From Dryomyza anilis (Eukaryota > Arthropoda > Insecta > Diptera > Dryomyzidae): 64,000 nt of DNA. Below, in pieces: positions 47,022 through 58,399 of the stretch (positions are counted from its first letter, which is position 1; each line of letters opens with the position of its first letter). The notes under the pieces were generated by a model, which saw only the letters and a list, made by a program, of their open reading frames with translations, was not told the origin of the DNA and made no database searches. The translations under genes and the position numbers were made by a program. The stretch spans positions 74,034,367 through 74,098,366 of the forward strand of contig OX638133.1 of the NCBI GenBank assembly GCA_951804985.1, read 5' to 3'.

Positions 47022-47695
47022 CAGTAGAGGAACCTTGGTTAAAGTGGGACATAGGGTAATGTGGGATAATGCAATTTTTGCACATGTTTTTGCACTTAGA
47101 AAAATAAAAACAATTGTCATATGCTTCTTTATATGTCATCAACTTGTTTATCCATGATTATAATCAAATGTAAACCTGTTCGTTGCATTTCGAGATGAAG
47201 TGAAAAAAAAAGTTTTAGATTGTTTTTAGAGTGCTGTTGTTTGCTATCAAAAAATGCGAATTTTGTCTTTTATAATTAAGACGATGTTTTACAAATAACG
47301 GGTTTTACAAATAACTTAACATTGTTTAAATGGTGCTCAGTTATGTTCAAATTACGATATTGGGGTAAAGTAAGAAACATTTTCTGGGATAAAGTTGGAA
47401 ACGTAATTTAAATAATGTTTGTTTTAATTTTAGTGAAAATATTGTGTTATATGAATAATTTAATTAGTTTAGCCAAGAAAAAAGATCAATCGTGGCCACA
47501 AACCAATGAAAAGTAAAATTTTAACTTCACCTGAGATAAAATTTAAACTACAAAAGAAAGCCGCGAAGAAAACCTTTAAAAGGAGCAAAAAGAATACATT
47601 GGTAAATATTCTTCAGCTTCATCAGAAGAATTTTGTACAATTTGCTTAAATGAAATTCCGAAGAATTTAAATTTTAACAATTCATCTGCAAATGA
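47022..47695 (+). mobile_element. Pogo-like element remnant, copy 2
   Basis: The left end CAGTAGAGGAACCTTGGTTA, continuing AAGTGGGAC, resembles pogo/Tigger terminal repeats (CAGTNGANCCTC type). Further in are GATATTGGGGTAAAG and a decayed coding tail at 47580-47650 reading EYIGKYSSASSEEF then CTICLNEIP. The C-x2-C dipeptide motif recurs in the copy at 53505. The 3' terminus is missing; a MITE begins just after. Superfamily assignment is tentative. Confidence 0.5.
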
Positions 47696-47697
47696 CC

Positions 47698-47918
47698 TAA
47701 ACCCAGAAAAAAATACTATATAAATAACAGTTTTTTACTATTCAAAATAGTTAATAGGATAAATTATTATTTTAATCGGAAAACACCAATAAATACTAGA
47801 AAATACCATGAAAGTGCAATTGAGTTTATATGAAAAGATTAATTTATTGTATACTATTAAATCAAAATTGTCCTATTGACCAATTTTAAGCGATTTGAGC
47901 GAATTTTTTCTGGGTGTA
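47698..47918. mobile_element. MITE, ACCCAG ends, copy 2
   Basis: AACCCAGAAAAAAATACTAT at the left, ATTTTTTCTGGGTGTAT at the right, and an interior nearly the same as the 229-bp copy at 34868. The left end has lost the CTAC of the other copy. Confidence 0.85.
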
Positions 47919-47925
47919 TATCTGC

Positions 47926-47960
47926 AATATACCTGTACCTCAGAAGTGTAGGGTATAAAA
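47926..47960 (+). repeat. Family A terminal fragment
   Basis: GTACCTCAGAAGTGTAGGGT, then ATAAAAA, is the terminal hairpin arm of the subfamily at 35544, without its body. Confidence 0.5.
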
Positions 47961-48427
47961 ATACAATTATTCAGTCAATTTATTCAGTCTAATTTTTTTT
48001 TCAGATATTAAAACACATGATGAAACAGTGAAATTTCTCATTGGAATGGCAGCATGTGCTACGGATTCTTGAACGAAAATATTCGGTATTTATGTAAAAT
48101 TCATACGATTTAATGTTGTTTACATTTTTAATGTAAAATTGATATGATTTAATATTTTTTTAACATTTTCAAAAGTAATGTAAATTCTACGCATATCAAT
48201 ATAAAATTTGTTCATATCAATATTTATAATTTTAATGTTGGACGAGTTTGTTTTTGAAATAATGTTACATTAACGTTGTTTTACAATTTTTTTACACAAA
48301 TGTCGAAATGAAATACGACGAAATCATATTTGGAGAAAAAAATGAAATTGATATTTCTGTGTAACAAAACTAATTAAGTATATTACGTAAGCCATAAATG
48401 TACAAATAAATATAAGAAAATTTAACA
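47961..48427. other. AT-rich spacer
   Basis: Nothing recognised. Confidence 0.4.
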
Positions 48428-48950
48428 TACACTGAGGGGAAAAAGTAATAAAATTATATAAAAAAGTAATAAATTTAAATACCTTTCGACACGTTTTTCA
48501 CCCGTAGTCTTTTGTTTTAAATTAAATACTTTTTATTTAAACTTGATGTAAATACTTTTTATTTAAATTTATTATGTACGTAATAAAATTTAAAGTAAAT
48601 ACTTTTTATTTAAATTTATTATGTATGTAATAAAATTTGAAGTAAATACTTTTTATCACTTTTTAATAAGGTTATAACATTTTAATTTAATCACAACATC
48701 ATACATACGTAAATTGGTATTTTAAAAACTATTTATTTCATATAAAGAAGATTATGAACAGGCAAAATTATTATTTTATTATACTTTTTTCGAAATTTTT
48801 AATAAAATTAAATACTTTTTATTTATTTTGAAATTGAATACGCACGTAATATTTTTTGTATGGAGTATTAAGTTTTTTATTACAAAAGTATTTAAATCAA
48901 ATTTAAATAAATTTTATTTAATTTTATTACGTCACTTTTTTCTTAGTGTA
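48428..48950. mobile_element. 523-bp TIR element, TACACTGAG ends
   Basis: TACACTGAGGGGAAAAAGTA and the inverted CACTTTTTTCTTAGTGTA bound the element. Inside, AAATACTTTTTATTTAAATT with ATTATGTACGTAATAAAATT forms about three tandem units near 48525-48660. Confidence 0.7.
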
Positions 48951-51390
48951 GATACAAAAGAAGGTGCAAATATTAAGTTTCTGTTTTCTCAGTCTTTTTT
49001 TTTGACATATCGTAGGGATTGGCGGCATCCATATTATGTTACATGTTAGTTACAGTTATTTCAATAAATACTTTAATAACAATGTTAATATACTTATAAT
49101 AAGTCATGAAATGAATACCGAAAAATTTTAATAAATGTAAAGGGTATTTATAGTTATGTAATTAATGATTGTGATTATATTATGTTTGCAATAAGTCATT
49201 TTCAAAAAAAAAAGATGTAATTGAAATATTTAGCTGAGAAACACCATTCTATATATTGGCACAGCAATTTGTCTAGCAAAAGCATGAAGACATGCACTTG
49301 CATTTGCTCTTGCTTAATATCTCTCACACGCTCACCACCAGCATTATTCTCTCTTATATGGTGTGGTGGTGGGGTAAGATTTATACGTTGTTCGATTGAT
49401 TGCTTGATTCCAGTCAAGCAACTCTCGCTTTCATTTCACTCTCTATTTCTATAAAGTCTGCGCGTTGCTCTCTAATCAGCTGACTGAGTGCTGGGCTGTT
49501 TCTCACAATATTTTCCGTTGTGATTTTTTTTTACTTTCATTGAGTCCACGATGCGCGTGATGCTTTTCTTGCTCTTTGTGCTGATTTCTGGTGTGCGTTA
49601 AGTATTTTCTTAGCTTTTCTGCAACGACCACTGACGAAGCTTTGTCTCTTTCTAAGACTGAAGTTTTTTTTTGATTTTCTACGTCTTGTGATTCACTTTA
49701 TGAGTCTGACTCTAAAGCAGGGCTTATAGTAGAAATGTGATTTTTTTTTGTTGGTTTGACTTAAGTGAGATTCGATGCGTGTAGCTTTCACGTAATTTTC
49801 TGTTGTTGTGTTTTGTTACTATGGTCTGTTATTCCATATTTTCATTCACATGGCTTTAATATGAATTTTTAATTTTTTTATTTTTTAGTTTTCTTAGTTT
49901 TTTTTTACTTTTTGTGTTATGAAAGAGCACTAAAATTAGCACAGCATGATTTTTGCTGTTTTTGCTACCATAATAGCTGCAGTTATATATATTTTTAGTG
50001 TTTGGTTAATAGTCGACTGCTAAACAAAAGCGTTTAATGTTTTGGAAAATTTTTAACTAAAGCTTTAATCAGTAGGCCTTTTCATATTTTTCAGACAGCT
50101 AAACAATGTTGTTACGTTAAGCGTAGTCATTTTTACATTTAAACGTTATTCCGATTTATATCTAAAACATGTTATGACAATAAAAAACAAATGTATTTTT
50201 AATTTTAGAGACCTGTTTTTATGCTTATAAGGCTTACCATGATTTCGTATTTACCCTCAAAATGTTTTCTGAAGGATAAAACCAAAACTGTTGTCGTTAA
50301 GGTGCTTCTAAACATCAATTTTTAAACTCAAAAAGCCCATATGAGAACATATGGGAATTTCCAGAAAAACGTCAACCACGACCGAAGGATTTGGAATCAT
50401 AAATATCTGAATCTAAATATCTGAAAAGAAGATTCTATTCCATTAACGGTAACATATAAAAAAATACTCATAAAGTTACGTTACTACACAGAACAATATA
50501 GCCAAAAAGGTACATCAAGACAATCAAATTATTGCTAAAACTGCGCCGACTAAATTATTAATTGTATTAACGTACACATTCATCATATTAGCAATCGCAT
50601 TTGCTGGCAACAGCTATGTGTATTCGCATACCGCGTTGATGTTATACCAGTGCGTGGTCGCTATAGCAGTGAGTGGTAGCTGTAGCAGTGCGTAGTCGCT
50701 ATAACTGTGCGTGGTATGTGTTCGTGTACTCGCTTACAGCGCTGGTGAATTTAGTGGAATTCGTGAAATTGGTGGAATTCGCTTAGAATTAGAATTTTTA
50801 GTTAACGGTTGGCGCGTATATCAATTCACATTTGGTTCATGTCAAAAGAAACACTTATAGAGTTTGATCATACTTTAATGGTGTCGTTGAAAATGATGAT
50901 GATGGCAATAGTTGCATATTTAATTATGCTTCATCATCAGAAAAGCATATTTGTTATATAATTTCAGAAGAATTTATATTATTCTTTTTTTATAAACTAA
51001 AAAAGAATTGTAAGATTACTGTGAAAATACAAAATTGCTTTTAAAACGTCGCCCATACCAATTAAATAATTTGCTACTTAAGCAAAATCATTTTTTGGTA
51101 TATTTTTGAACGCAAATAACATTTTTAGCGAATGTGTTTGCTCAATACATGAAAATGTCAAAAATATCATTGCTAGACCAATGAATGGTGTACAATTAAT
51201 TTTGATTGCTGTATTTACGTCGATTATTTTTTTTGGTGTATGCAACATGTAAATTTATCCATTTTTCATGTATTTTGAGTAACCAAATTAATTAACTTTA
51301 AGGACATACAGATACAAAATATTATTTTCTGTTTTTTCAGGTAACATTAATAATTATTTCTGGAAGGGTTTTTTGTGGAAGGGTTTTCGA
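48951..51390. other. Intergenic DNA
   Basis: No gene recognised. 49290-49650 is of mixed composition and looks unique. 50640-50715 has three to four units of GTGCGTGGTCGCTATAGCA. TTTAGTGGAATTC / TTGGTGGAATTC is doubled near 50755-50785. Confidence 0.4.
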
Positions 51391-52245
51391 TGTCCCGTCC
51401 GAAATCAAAAAGATACATTTATTACCATAGTAAAGTACATTTTTTACAAAGTTGAATACACGGTTTCATCGGCATTTCCAAAAATGTAAACATCATTTTT
51501 CTAGTAATTCTAGAAAAATTTTGACAGCTAATTGAAATCTGTCCCGTCCTTAACTTTGGTACCAAAAGTGTAAAACTACAGTATTATCAAAAAAAAAATC
51601 TGGAAATTTAAATAATAGCTCACTTTTCATTTTGTATTAATGATTATTAATATTGTCATACACAACATTATTTTTATGAAAAAATCGTAGTGCAAATTTC
51701 CATACGGAACTTCCGAAATTATTCTTCGATTTACGAAATAACTGTAAGTTTTAGGATCAAAGTGCATATACAAAAATTAAGTAAATTGTCTCAGCTATAT
51801 ACAGAGATAATTCAAAAAAATGTATTGTACTAAAAAAGTATTTTTAGAATAAAAATCGTACTGATAATATCAATACGGAATTTTTTGTCCCGTCCTGAAT
51901 TATTCTGTGATTTATTTTGATAAACTATAAACTTTAGAAACAAAGTGTAAATATACAAAGAAAGCACATGATTTCAACTATTTTCAAAAGCATTTCGAAA
52001 ATATCATTTGTATGCAAAATTCGCTGACTTTTTGGAATATCGATATGAACCTCGATTTTTACTTCCGTTTTTGTCCCGTCCTGAACGCCCACTATTTTAT
52101 TTATATCTTTTGATCTATTGTATTGAATTCTATAATTATTTGCAGATGATTAGTCCTACTTAAATACTACATGCAAAAAATCAAGTAAATTCAAAAATTT
52201 TTCTTCGAGATATTAAAGTTTTAAGCATACTAATGTCCCGTCCGG
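51391..52245. repeat. Diverged ~150-190 bp satellite marked by GTCCCGTCC
   Basis: GTCCCGTCC occurs at 51392, 51541, 51887, 52073 and 52234, with a degenerate site (ACGGAACTTCCG) near 51705. That gives intervals of about 149, 164, 182, 186 and 161 bp. After each mark the DNA tends to read GAA(T/C)TATTCT..GATTTA, then AAACTTTAGAAACAAAGTG-like. The copies are old and heavily diverged. Confidence 0.6.
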
Positions 52246-52355
52246 AACGGCAGGAAATTCCCATATAGAAAAAACTAAGAAATTTGTAAATATCATTTTC
52301 ATGTTTCATCTCAGATCCTACAAACATGGTAATTTAATTGTATTTCAATAAAAAA

Positions 52356-53399
52356 CCAGTTGGGAAGGTTAGATCACATGGGAAATTTTAAAGTAGGTGT
52401 TATTATGATAGTTAATAATAATAATAGTTTGGCACTACAGCTCTGTAAGAACTTAGGCCGAGCTCTCTCACCATTTTGAGCTGTGCGTGTTATATTTGTA
52501 CTCAAAGTGGTGGGACCAACAGTTTATTGCCGAATCCGAACGGCGGGTGAGGGCAATTTTTTACTCTCGTAGGTTTGCCATTTACTGGCGAGAGGTAGCG
52601 CGGTATAGAACAATTTTTCTATGAAAAGATGTTGTTAGCCCCAGTCCAGGCTTGAACCGGTGACCTTTAGGCTTGCAGTCCAACGCACTAACCACTGAGC
52701 TACCGCGGCTACTTAGGATAGTTAGGATTATCAAAATTATAGTCGGTCTAAGTCGACTATTAATACCCTACACATATGTGTGGTTACCATTCAAAGTGGT
52801 ATATAGGTCACCAGTGTATACGAATCCTGAAAATAACTACAAACTTTCCATCGCTGAAGAATTTCCTTTCATTTGATACCCATATTTGCAAATGGGTAGG
52901 TGTACCGAATTTCGATTTTTTTTTTTTGGAAACCACAAGTCGTTTCGCCGAAAAACATAATTTTCATGTATTGGAGCATGATGTACATATATATTTGACC
53001 AAAAAAAGTTTTCATAAGCACGTATACAGTAATATTGATTTGTAGATGTAAATTTTATGTGAGGTATTTCAACATAAGTGGTCGGTTCTCAGGTCACAGT
53101 AGACCGATCGTGCCAATTTTCTTGTTCAGACAGCTTAGATATATAAGTAATCTAAATCTAAAGTTTCATTGCTCTAGCTCTTCCACTTTTTCAGTAATCG
53201 TGATTTCAACAGACAGATAGAAAGACAGACGGACGGACAGACAGACAGACAGACAGACGGACATCGCTAAATCGAATCAGGAGGTCATGCTGATCAAGAA
53301 TATATATACTTTTCCTTACCGGAGATGCTTCCTTCTGGGTGTTACAAACGTCGTACCAAACTGAATATATCCTTTCACTCTTAGTGTAGGGTATAAAAA
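52356..53399 (+). repeat. Family A, copy 4, split by a SINE
   Basis: Both family ends are present (CCAGTTGGGAAGG to GTGTAGGGTATAAAAA). Taking out the SINE at 52415-52716 and one copy of GATAGTTA gives the same order and nearly the same length (about 735 bp) as the copy at 33687. Confidence 0.85.
52415..52716 (-). mobile_element. tRNA-derived SINE, copy 3, nested in family A
   Basis: Reverse-complement of the SINE at 2432, with (ATT)n tail at the left and the tRNA head (GAGCTACCGCGGCTAC) at the right. Flanked by the 8-bp duplication GATAGTTA (52407-52414, 52717-52724). The B box (GGTTCAAGCCTGGAC on the minus strand) is intact. Confidence 0.93.
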
Positions 53400-53504
53400 T
53401 GTATACTATGTATTAAGGTTGGTCAATGGGATGCATAGTTCAATAATATTAAAATTTTTATACAATATTCAAACGATAAAAAATAATAATAGGGTAATAA
53501 AAAT

Positions 53505-54150
53505 AATGGTAATGCAAGAAAAAATTAATTTATTCGGTATTTTATTAATGCAATTTGTACAAATTTCTTCTTCTTCTTCTGATGGAGCTGATGGAATATT
53601 TAACGATCTATTTTTTATTGCTCTTGTTAAAGTATCGCGGTTTCTGCAAATTGGGATCATATCTTAAGTGAAGTCAAAATGTTGCTTTTTATTGGTTTTA
53701 AGTTTTTGTTCTTGGTTAAACCAATTAAATAATTCATATAACACATTATTTTCAATAAAATTACAATAAACTTTGCATAAATTTCATTTCCCACTATTCC
53801 CCAGAAAATGTTTCCCATTTTACCCCAATATCGCAACTATTTAAGCAATGTTAAATTATTTGCAAAACCCTTCTGTATTTCAATAGATATACAACATCCG
53901 ATCATTTGAAACATAACTTCCTAATTAAAATCGATAAAAATTCACACTTTTTGGTAGCAAACCACTGCACTCTAAATAACTTTTAAAACATATTTCACTT
54001 CTTCTCGAAATGCAATAAAAATGTAATAATTTGATTATAACCATGAATGAAAAAATTGATCCAATATTTAGAAGTGCTTGAAAGTACAATAACATTTCCA
54101 CAAATTGTAATTTTACATTACCCCATGTCACACTTTACCCCCTAAATTAT
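53505..54150 (-). mobile_element. Pogo-like element remnant, copy 3
   Basis: The right end has CATTACCCCATGTCACACTT then TACCCCC, the inverse of the left end of the copy at 47022. The centre has TTTTACCCCAATATCGCAAC. The left part encodes, on the minus strand, SAPSEEEEEICTNCINKIPN, which aligns with SSEEFCTICLNEIP of copy 2. Stops occur upstream, so this is a relic. Confidence 0.5.
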
Positions 54151-55727
54151 AACTCCGTCCGACAGAATTTTGCATACAAGAACATATCAATCATTCTAAG
54201 AATTTGTGTGAACCCAGTTTAAAAAAAAAAAAATAATTGCGGAACACATTTTGTAACCGAGAGCTCTCTGAGTATGGATATGAACACGGTTTTGCAATAT
54301 AAATTTATTTAAATGTTTTATTCTTATTTAAAATAAGAATTTATCTTATTCGATATTTTATTTACATATATGCTTTTTTTCGAAATAATTTTTCAACAGT
54401 AGATACTATATTTTTATTCTAAATAGTGGATGAACACCGCTTAAAATTGTAATTATATTGAAAATTTTGCATTATATAAAAAACAAATTTAATTGGTATA
54501 ATACATACTTGTTCAGTATTAAAAAAATAAATGCCACAACCCAATATAGATAGTCCACCGATAATTATTTGCTCGATAATCTGTTCTATGTCATTTGAAA
54601 ATTATCTTCAGTTTGTATATCTTAAAAACAACATTTCATATGCATCATATTTCTATTAATATCGTAAAATAAAGTATATTATAGCTGAAATGCGAATGAA
54701 AAACTCAATTGTCTCTGCACCTTTTTCACAGGAATCGCTGCATCGTATATGTCTTTGACCGATAACTTTCACACAATATTTTTCGGTGCGTTCAATATTA
54801 TTTTTTATATTTAATCACAATCGCACTGCAATTACAACAACGCAATTCATTAAGTCATCCACAGCCAAATCGTCCAACAACTGATTCATATCTTCGATAC
54901 TGCATTTGTCAAAATGGTTTCACCAACCCTGGTTGGGTACAATGAACCTCAACGTTGACCCACCTCATACCACGTACCATATACAACTTCTCCTAATTAA
55001 TATCTTCTCACAGTATGTAGTTGTTTTTCACAACCAGGAAATAAAAATGTTTCAAAATTGCGTAAATTCTTTTTTTTTTTCATTTTACAAGTATTACAAT
55101 CAATAAAGGTTTGGTATTGTTTTTAATATGATTTGTTCCCTTATCAATTTGTTTTGCTGCAATATTTTTGAAAACTTCGGTTTTGTAATTTTGATTCACA
55201 CTATTTTGTAATTTTTGCATGCGTAATATTGTTATATTGCAACAAATACATTGTTTTTCTATAATATTGAACAACTTATTGATATTTTGTAATAAAAGTA
55301 AAGATTTTGTAAGTTCTACACGCCATAGATAAGAATATGAATAATTTCAACACCTGTTAGTAATGTAAAGTACAATAAAATTATTTACACATAACCATCT
55401 GTGTATTATTTAAATCGATTTACTTGAATTTGCATTATACATATTTTTTTAGATATTTTTATATACAAAGTTTTAAAATTTACAAGCAATCCACTACCCA
55501 ATACATATTGATCCTATAAGGAAGGACATGATCAATTGACTGATTCAAATTTTCATTACAAATTAAAACAAATTTATCTTTCGCTTTCTGTCGACTTTCT
55601 GAAATTAGGACCTCCAAAACTAAGTACAGGCCTTTAAAAGCAAAAGAAATTGATACTGTAATGTTAAGTAAAAGAGGCCTACCATTTTCAATTTTCAATA
55701 TAATAATTATTACTCCAAGTATTACTT
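54151..55727. other. AT-rich intergenic DNA, no gene seen
   Basis: Short frames only, none with a recognisable domain. 54900-54985 is somewhat GC-richer (CCAACCCTGGTTGG is self-complementary). Confidence 0.4.
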
Positions 55728-56240
55728 GTCAGGAAGGTTAGATCACATCAAAGTATCAAAAAAGTAACTACGTTCAATTTGTCTGGATTGTAGATATTAA
55801 TAATTAATAATTGAATTCAAGACTAATTCTACCTAGTTACATTTTTGATATCTAAGAAAATAATATCTGAATTCAAGAATAATTCTACTTAGATACTTTT
55901 TTTGACAACTAATTAAATCGTTTTCTTGAAATTAAGAATTTTCGGTTTTGCTGCATAACACTCCGTATACTTCTTGAATTCTTCTGGATTTTTGAACTCT
56001 TTTCCCTCCGTATAAGTTTACAAATTGGTAGGAATACTGTATTATTCTTTTTTCGGCAAATATATTTTTTTTATATATTTGAACATAAATTTCATTTGAT
56101 CAAAAAAAGTCACTTAAGCGGATATTAAGTAAAATTAACCTTTAAATAAGTAAGTTTTATATGAGTTATTTGAGCATAGGGTCACAGGACAGAATCCACC
56201 CATTTTGCTCATTTTCAATATCAGACAGCGTTTAAAGTTT
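55728..56240 (+). repeat. Family A, diverged copy 5
   Basis: GTCAGGAAGGTTAGATCACA at the left, then ACAAATTGGTAGGAATAC, TTGATCAAAAAAAGTCAC, TTATTTGAGCATAGGGTCAC and ATATCAGACAGC in family order. Many substitutions; the 3' terminus is lost. Confidence 0.55.
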
Positions 56241-56254
56241 TGGGGTAATTTAGT

Positions 56255-56400
56255 CTTATAAAGTACTAAGTTTTATTTATGTTAATAAGTGGCTAAAAAT
56301 TATCTAAAATGTTGATATCAAACTTAAAAAAAAAAGACAAAACTGAGTATGCAGTCAAAATCAACACCCGCGAATAATGTAAGAATGATGTATTATTAGA
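56255..56400 (+). repeat. Family D fragment, copy 3
   Basis: TAAGTGGCTAAAAATTATCT followed by GAGTATGCAGTCAAAATCAA, equivalent to 23930-24040 and 35165-35210. Confidence 0.45.
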
Positions 56401-56442
56401 ACATATCTAACTATAAATAAAATTATTCAATAGTTTTAGATT

Positions 56443-58010
56443 GGGTTCATATAAGTTCTATGCCCTTTTTTTGCTTAAATTCGAGTTAGATACACGGTAA
56501 AATGCAAAATTTTCTATTCAGTTTTCTACAATGTCAATTTATATCTTTTTTATTTTTTTAAATATTTATTTAGAATTTCATTTCAATTTCATTTCAAATT
56601 CATTCCAATTTTATTTTAATTTCATTTCAATTTGATTTCAATTTCATTTCAATTTCATTTCAATTTCATTTCAATTTCATTTCAATTTCATTTCAATTTC
56701 ATTTCAATTTCATTTTAATTTCATTTTAATTTCATTTCAATTTCATTTCAATTTCATTTCAATTTCATTTCAATTTCATTTCAATTTCATTTCAATTTCA
56801 TTTCAATTTCATTTCAGTTTCATTTCAATTTCATTTCAATTTCATTTCAATTTCAGTTCAATTTCATTTCAATTTCAATTGCATTTCAATTTCATTTCAA
56901 TTTCATTTCAATTTCATTTCAATTTCATTTCAATTTCAATTTCATTTCAATTTCATTTCAATTTCATTTCAATTTCATTTCAATTTCATTTCAATTTCAT
57001 TTCAATTTCATTTCAATTTCATTTCAATTTCATATCAATTTCATTTCAATTTCATTTCAATTTCAATTTCATTTCAATTTCATTTCAATTTCATTTCAAT
57101 TTCATTTCAATTACATTTCAATTTCATTTCAATTTCAATTTCATTTCAATTTCATTTCAATTTCATTTAAATTTCATTTCAATTTCATTTCAATTCCATT
57201 TCAATTTCATTTCAATTTCATTTCAATTTCATTTCAATTTCATTTCAATTTCATTTCAATTTCATTTCAATTTCATTTCAATTTCATTTCAATTTCATTT
57301 CAATTTCATTGCAATTTCATTTCAATTTCATATCAATTTCATTTCAATTTCATTTCAATTTCATTTCAATTTAACTTCAATTTCATTTCAATTTCATTTC
57401 AATTTTATTTCAATTTCATTTCAATTTCATTTCAATTTCATTTCAATTTCATTTCAATTTCATTTCAATTTCATTTCAATTTCATTTCAATTTCATTTCA
57501 ATTTCATTTCAATTTCATTTCAATTTCATTTCAATTTCATTTCAATTTCATTTCAATTTCATTTCAATTTCATTTCAATTTCATTTCAATTTTATTTCAA
57601 TTTCATTTCAATTTCATTTCAATTTCATTTCAATTTCATTTCAATTTCATTTCAATTTCATTTCAATTTCATTTCAATTTCATTTCAATTTCATTTCAAT
57701 TTCATTTCAATTTCATTTCAATTTCATTTCAATTTCATTTCAATTTCATTTCAATTTCATTTCAATTTCATTTCAATTTCATTTCAATTTCATTTCAATT
57801 TCATTTCAATTTCATTTCAATTTCATTTCCATTTCAATTTCATTTCAATTTCAATTTCATTTCAATTTCATTTCAATTTCATTTCAATTTCATTTCAATT
57901 TCATTTCAATTTCATTTCAATTTCATTTCAATTTCATTTCAATTTCTTTTCATTTTCATTTTAATTTCAATTTAATTTCAATTTCGCTTCAATTTCATTT
58001 CAAATCAATG
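56443..58010 (+). repeat. Cassette with 11-bp satellite (ATTTCATTTCA)n, copy 1
   Basis: A 130-bp head starting GGGTTCATATAAGTTCTATG and including AAATTCGAGTTAGATACACG is followed by about 125 units of an 11-bp repeat, with occasional 6-bp slips (ATTTCA added or lost). Since 33 bp is eleven codons, all three frames are open for long stretches; the 361-codon 'protein' is an artefact. The same head and array recur at 59664. Confidence 0.92.
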
Positions 58011-58129
58011 TAAATCTAAAATTTTAATTTTGCTTTAACAAGTTTTTCACTACGAATTCAATTCTGTACTCAAAATAACGAAAAGTTTTTCACAAAATTG
58101 TTTTAAAATTATAATCCTCATAGAAAATT

Positions 58130-58399
58130 TTAGACGGGGTTTTCGCAGTTCAGGTACAATTTTTCGACAACAGACAAAGGCGGAGTTTGTATCGAACGCA
58201 GTATATTTTTTGCCCTTTCCCAAAATATGCTGATGTTTATCCGGAAATCTTCCTGAAAACCGCTATAAATTTTGACTTGGGATGTTGCAAAAGCCAAGAT
58301 CGCACTTAAAAACAAAAACAAGAACAATAGGGCATATTGCAACTTTCGATCGAATTCCGGAGGAATTTCATATAAAATTTGAAAATAAAACTTTTTCAA
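58130..58399 (-). pseudogene. Possible secreted-peptide exon or relic
   Basis: An open minus-strand frame with a strong hydrophobic segment (ALLFLFLFLSAILAFATS), resembling a signal peptide. A polar stretch follows, ending LSVVEKLYLNCENPV and TAA. There is no in-frame ATG: the frame opens at a TTG, and the nearest upstream ATG is in another frame. TATATAAAG lies about 60 bp upstream of the frame, in the right direction. It could be a small gene broken at its start, a second exon, or a chance frame. Composition is ordinary, unlike the satellites around it. No family recognised. Confidence 0.22.

Noticed and set aside
56879..57964. 361-codon open frame rich in F, S, I, N, H
   Set aside because: It is the translation of an 11-bp satellite whose period in codons keeps all frames open. 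It has no domain, and the same holds for 59732-60493.
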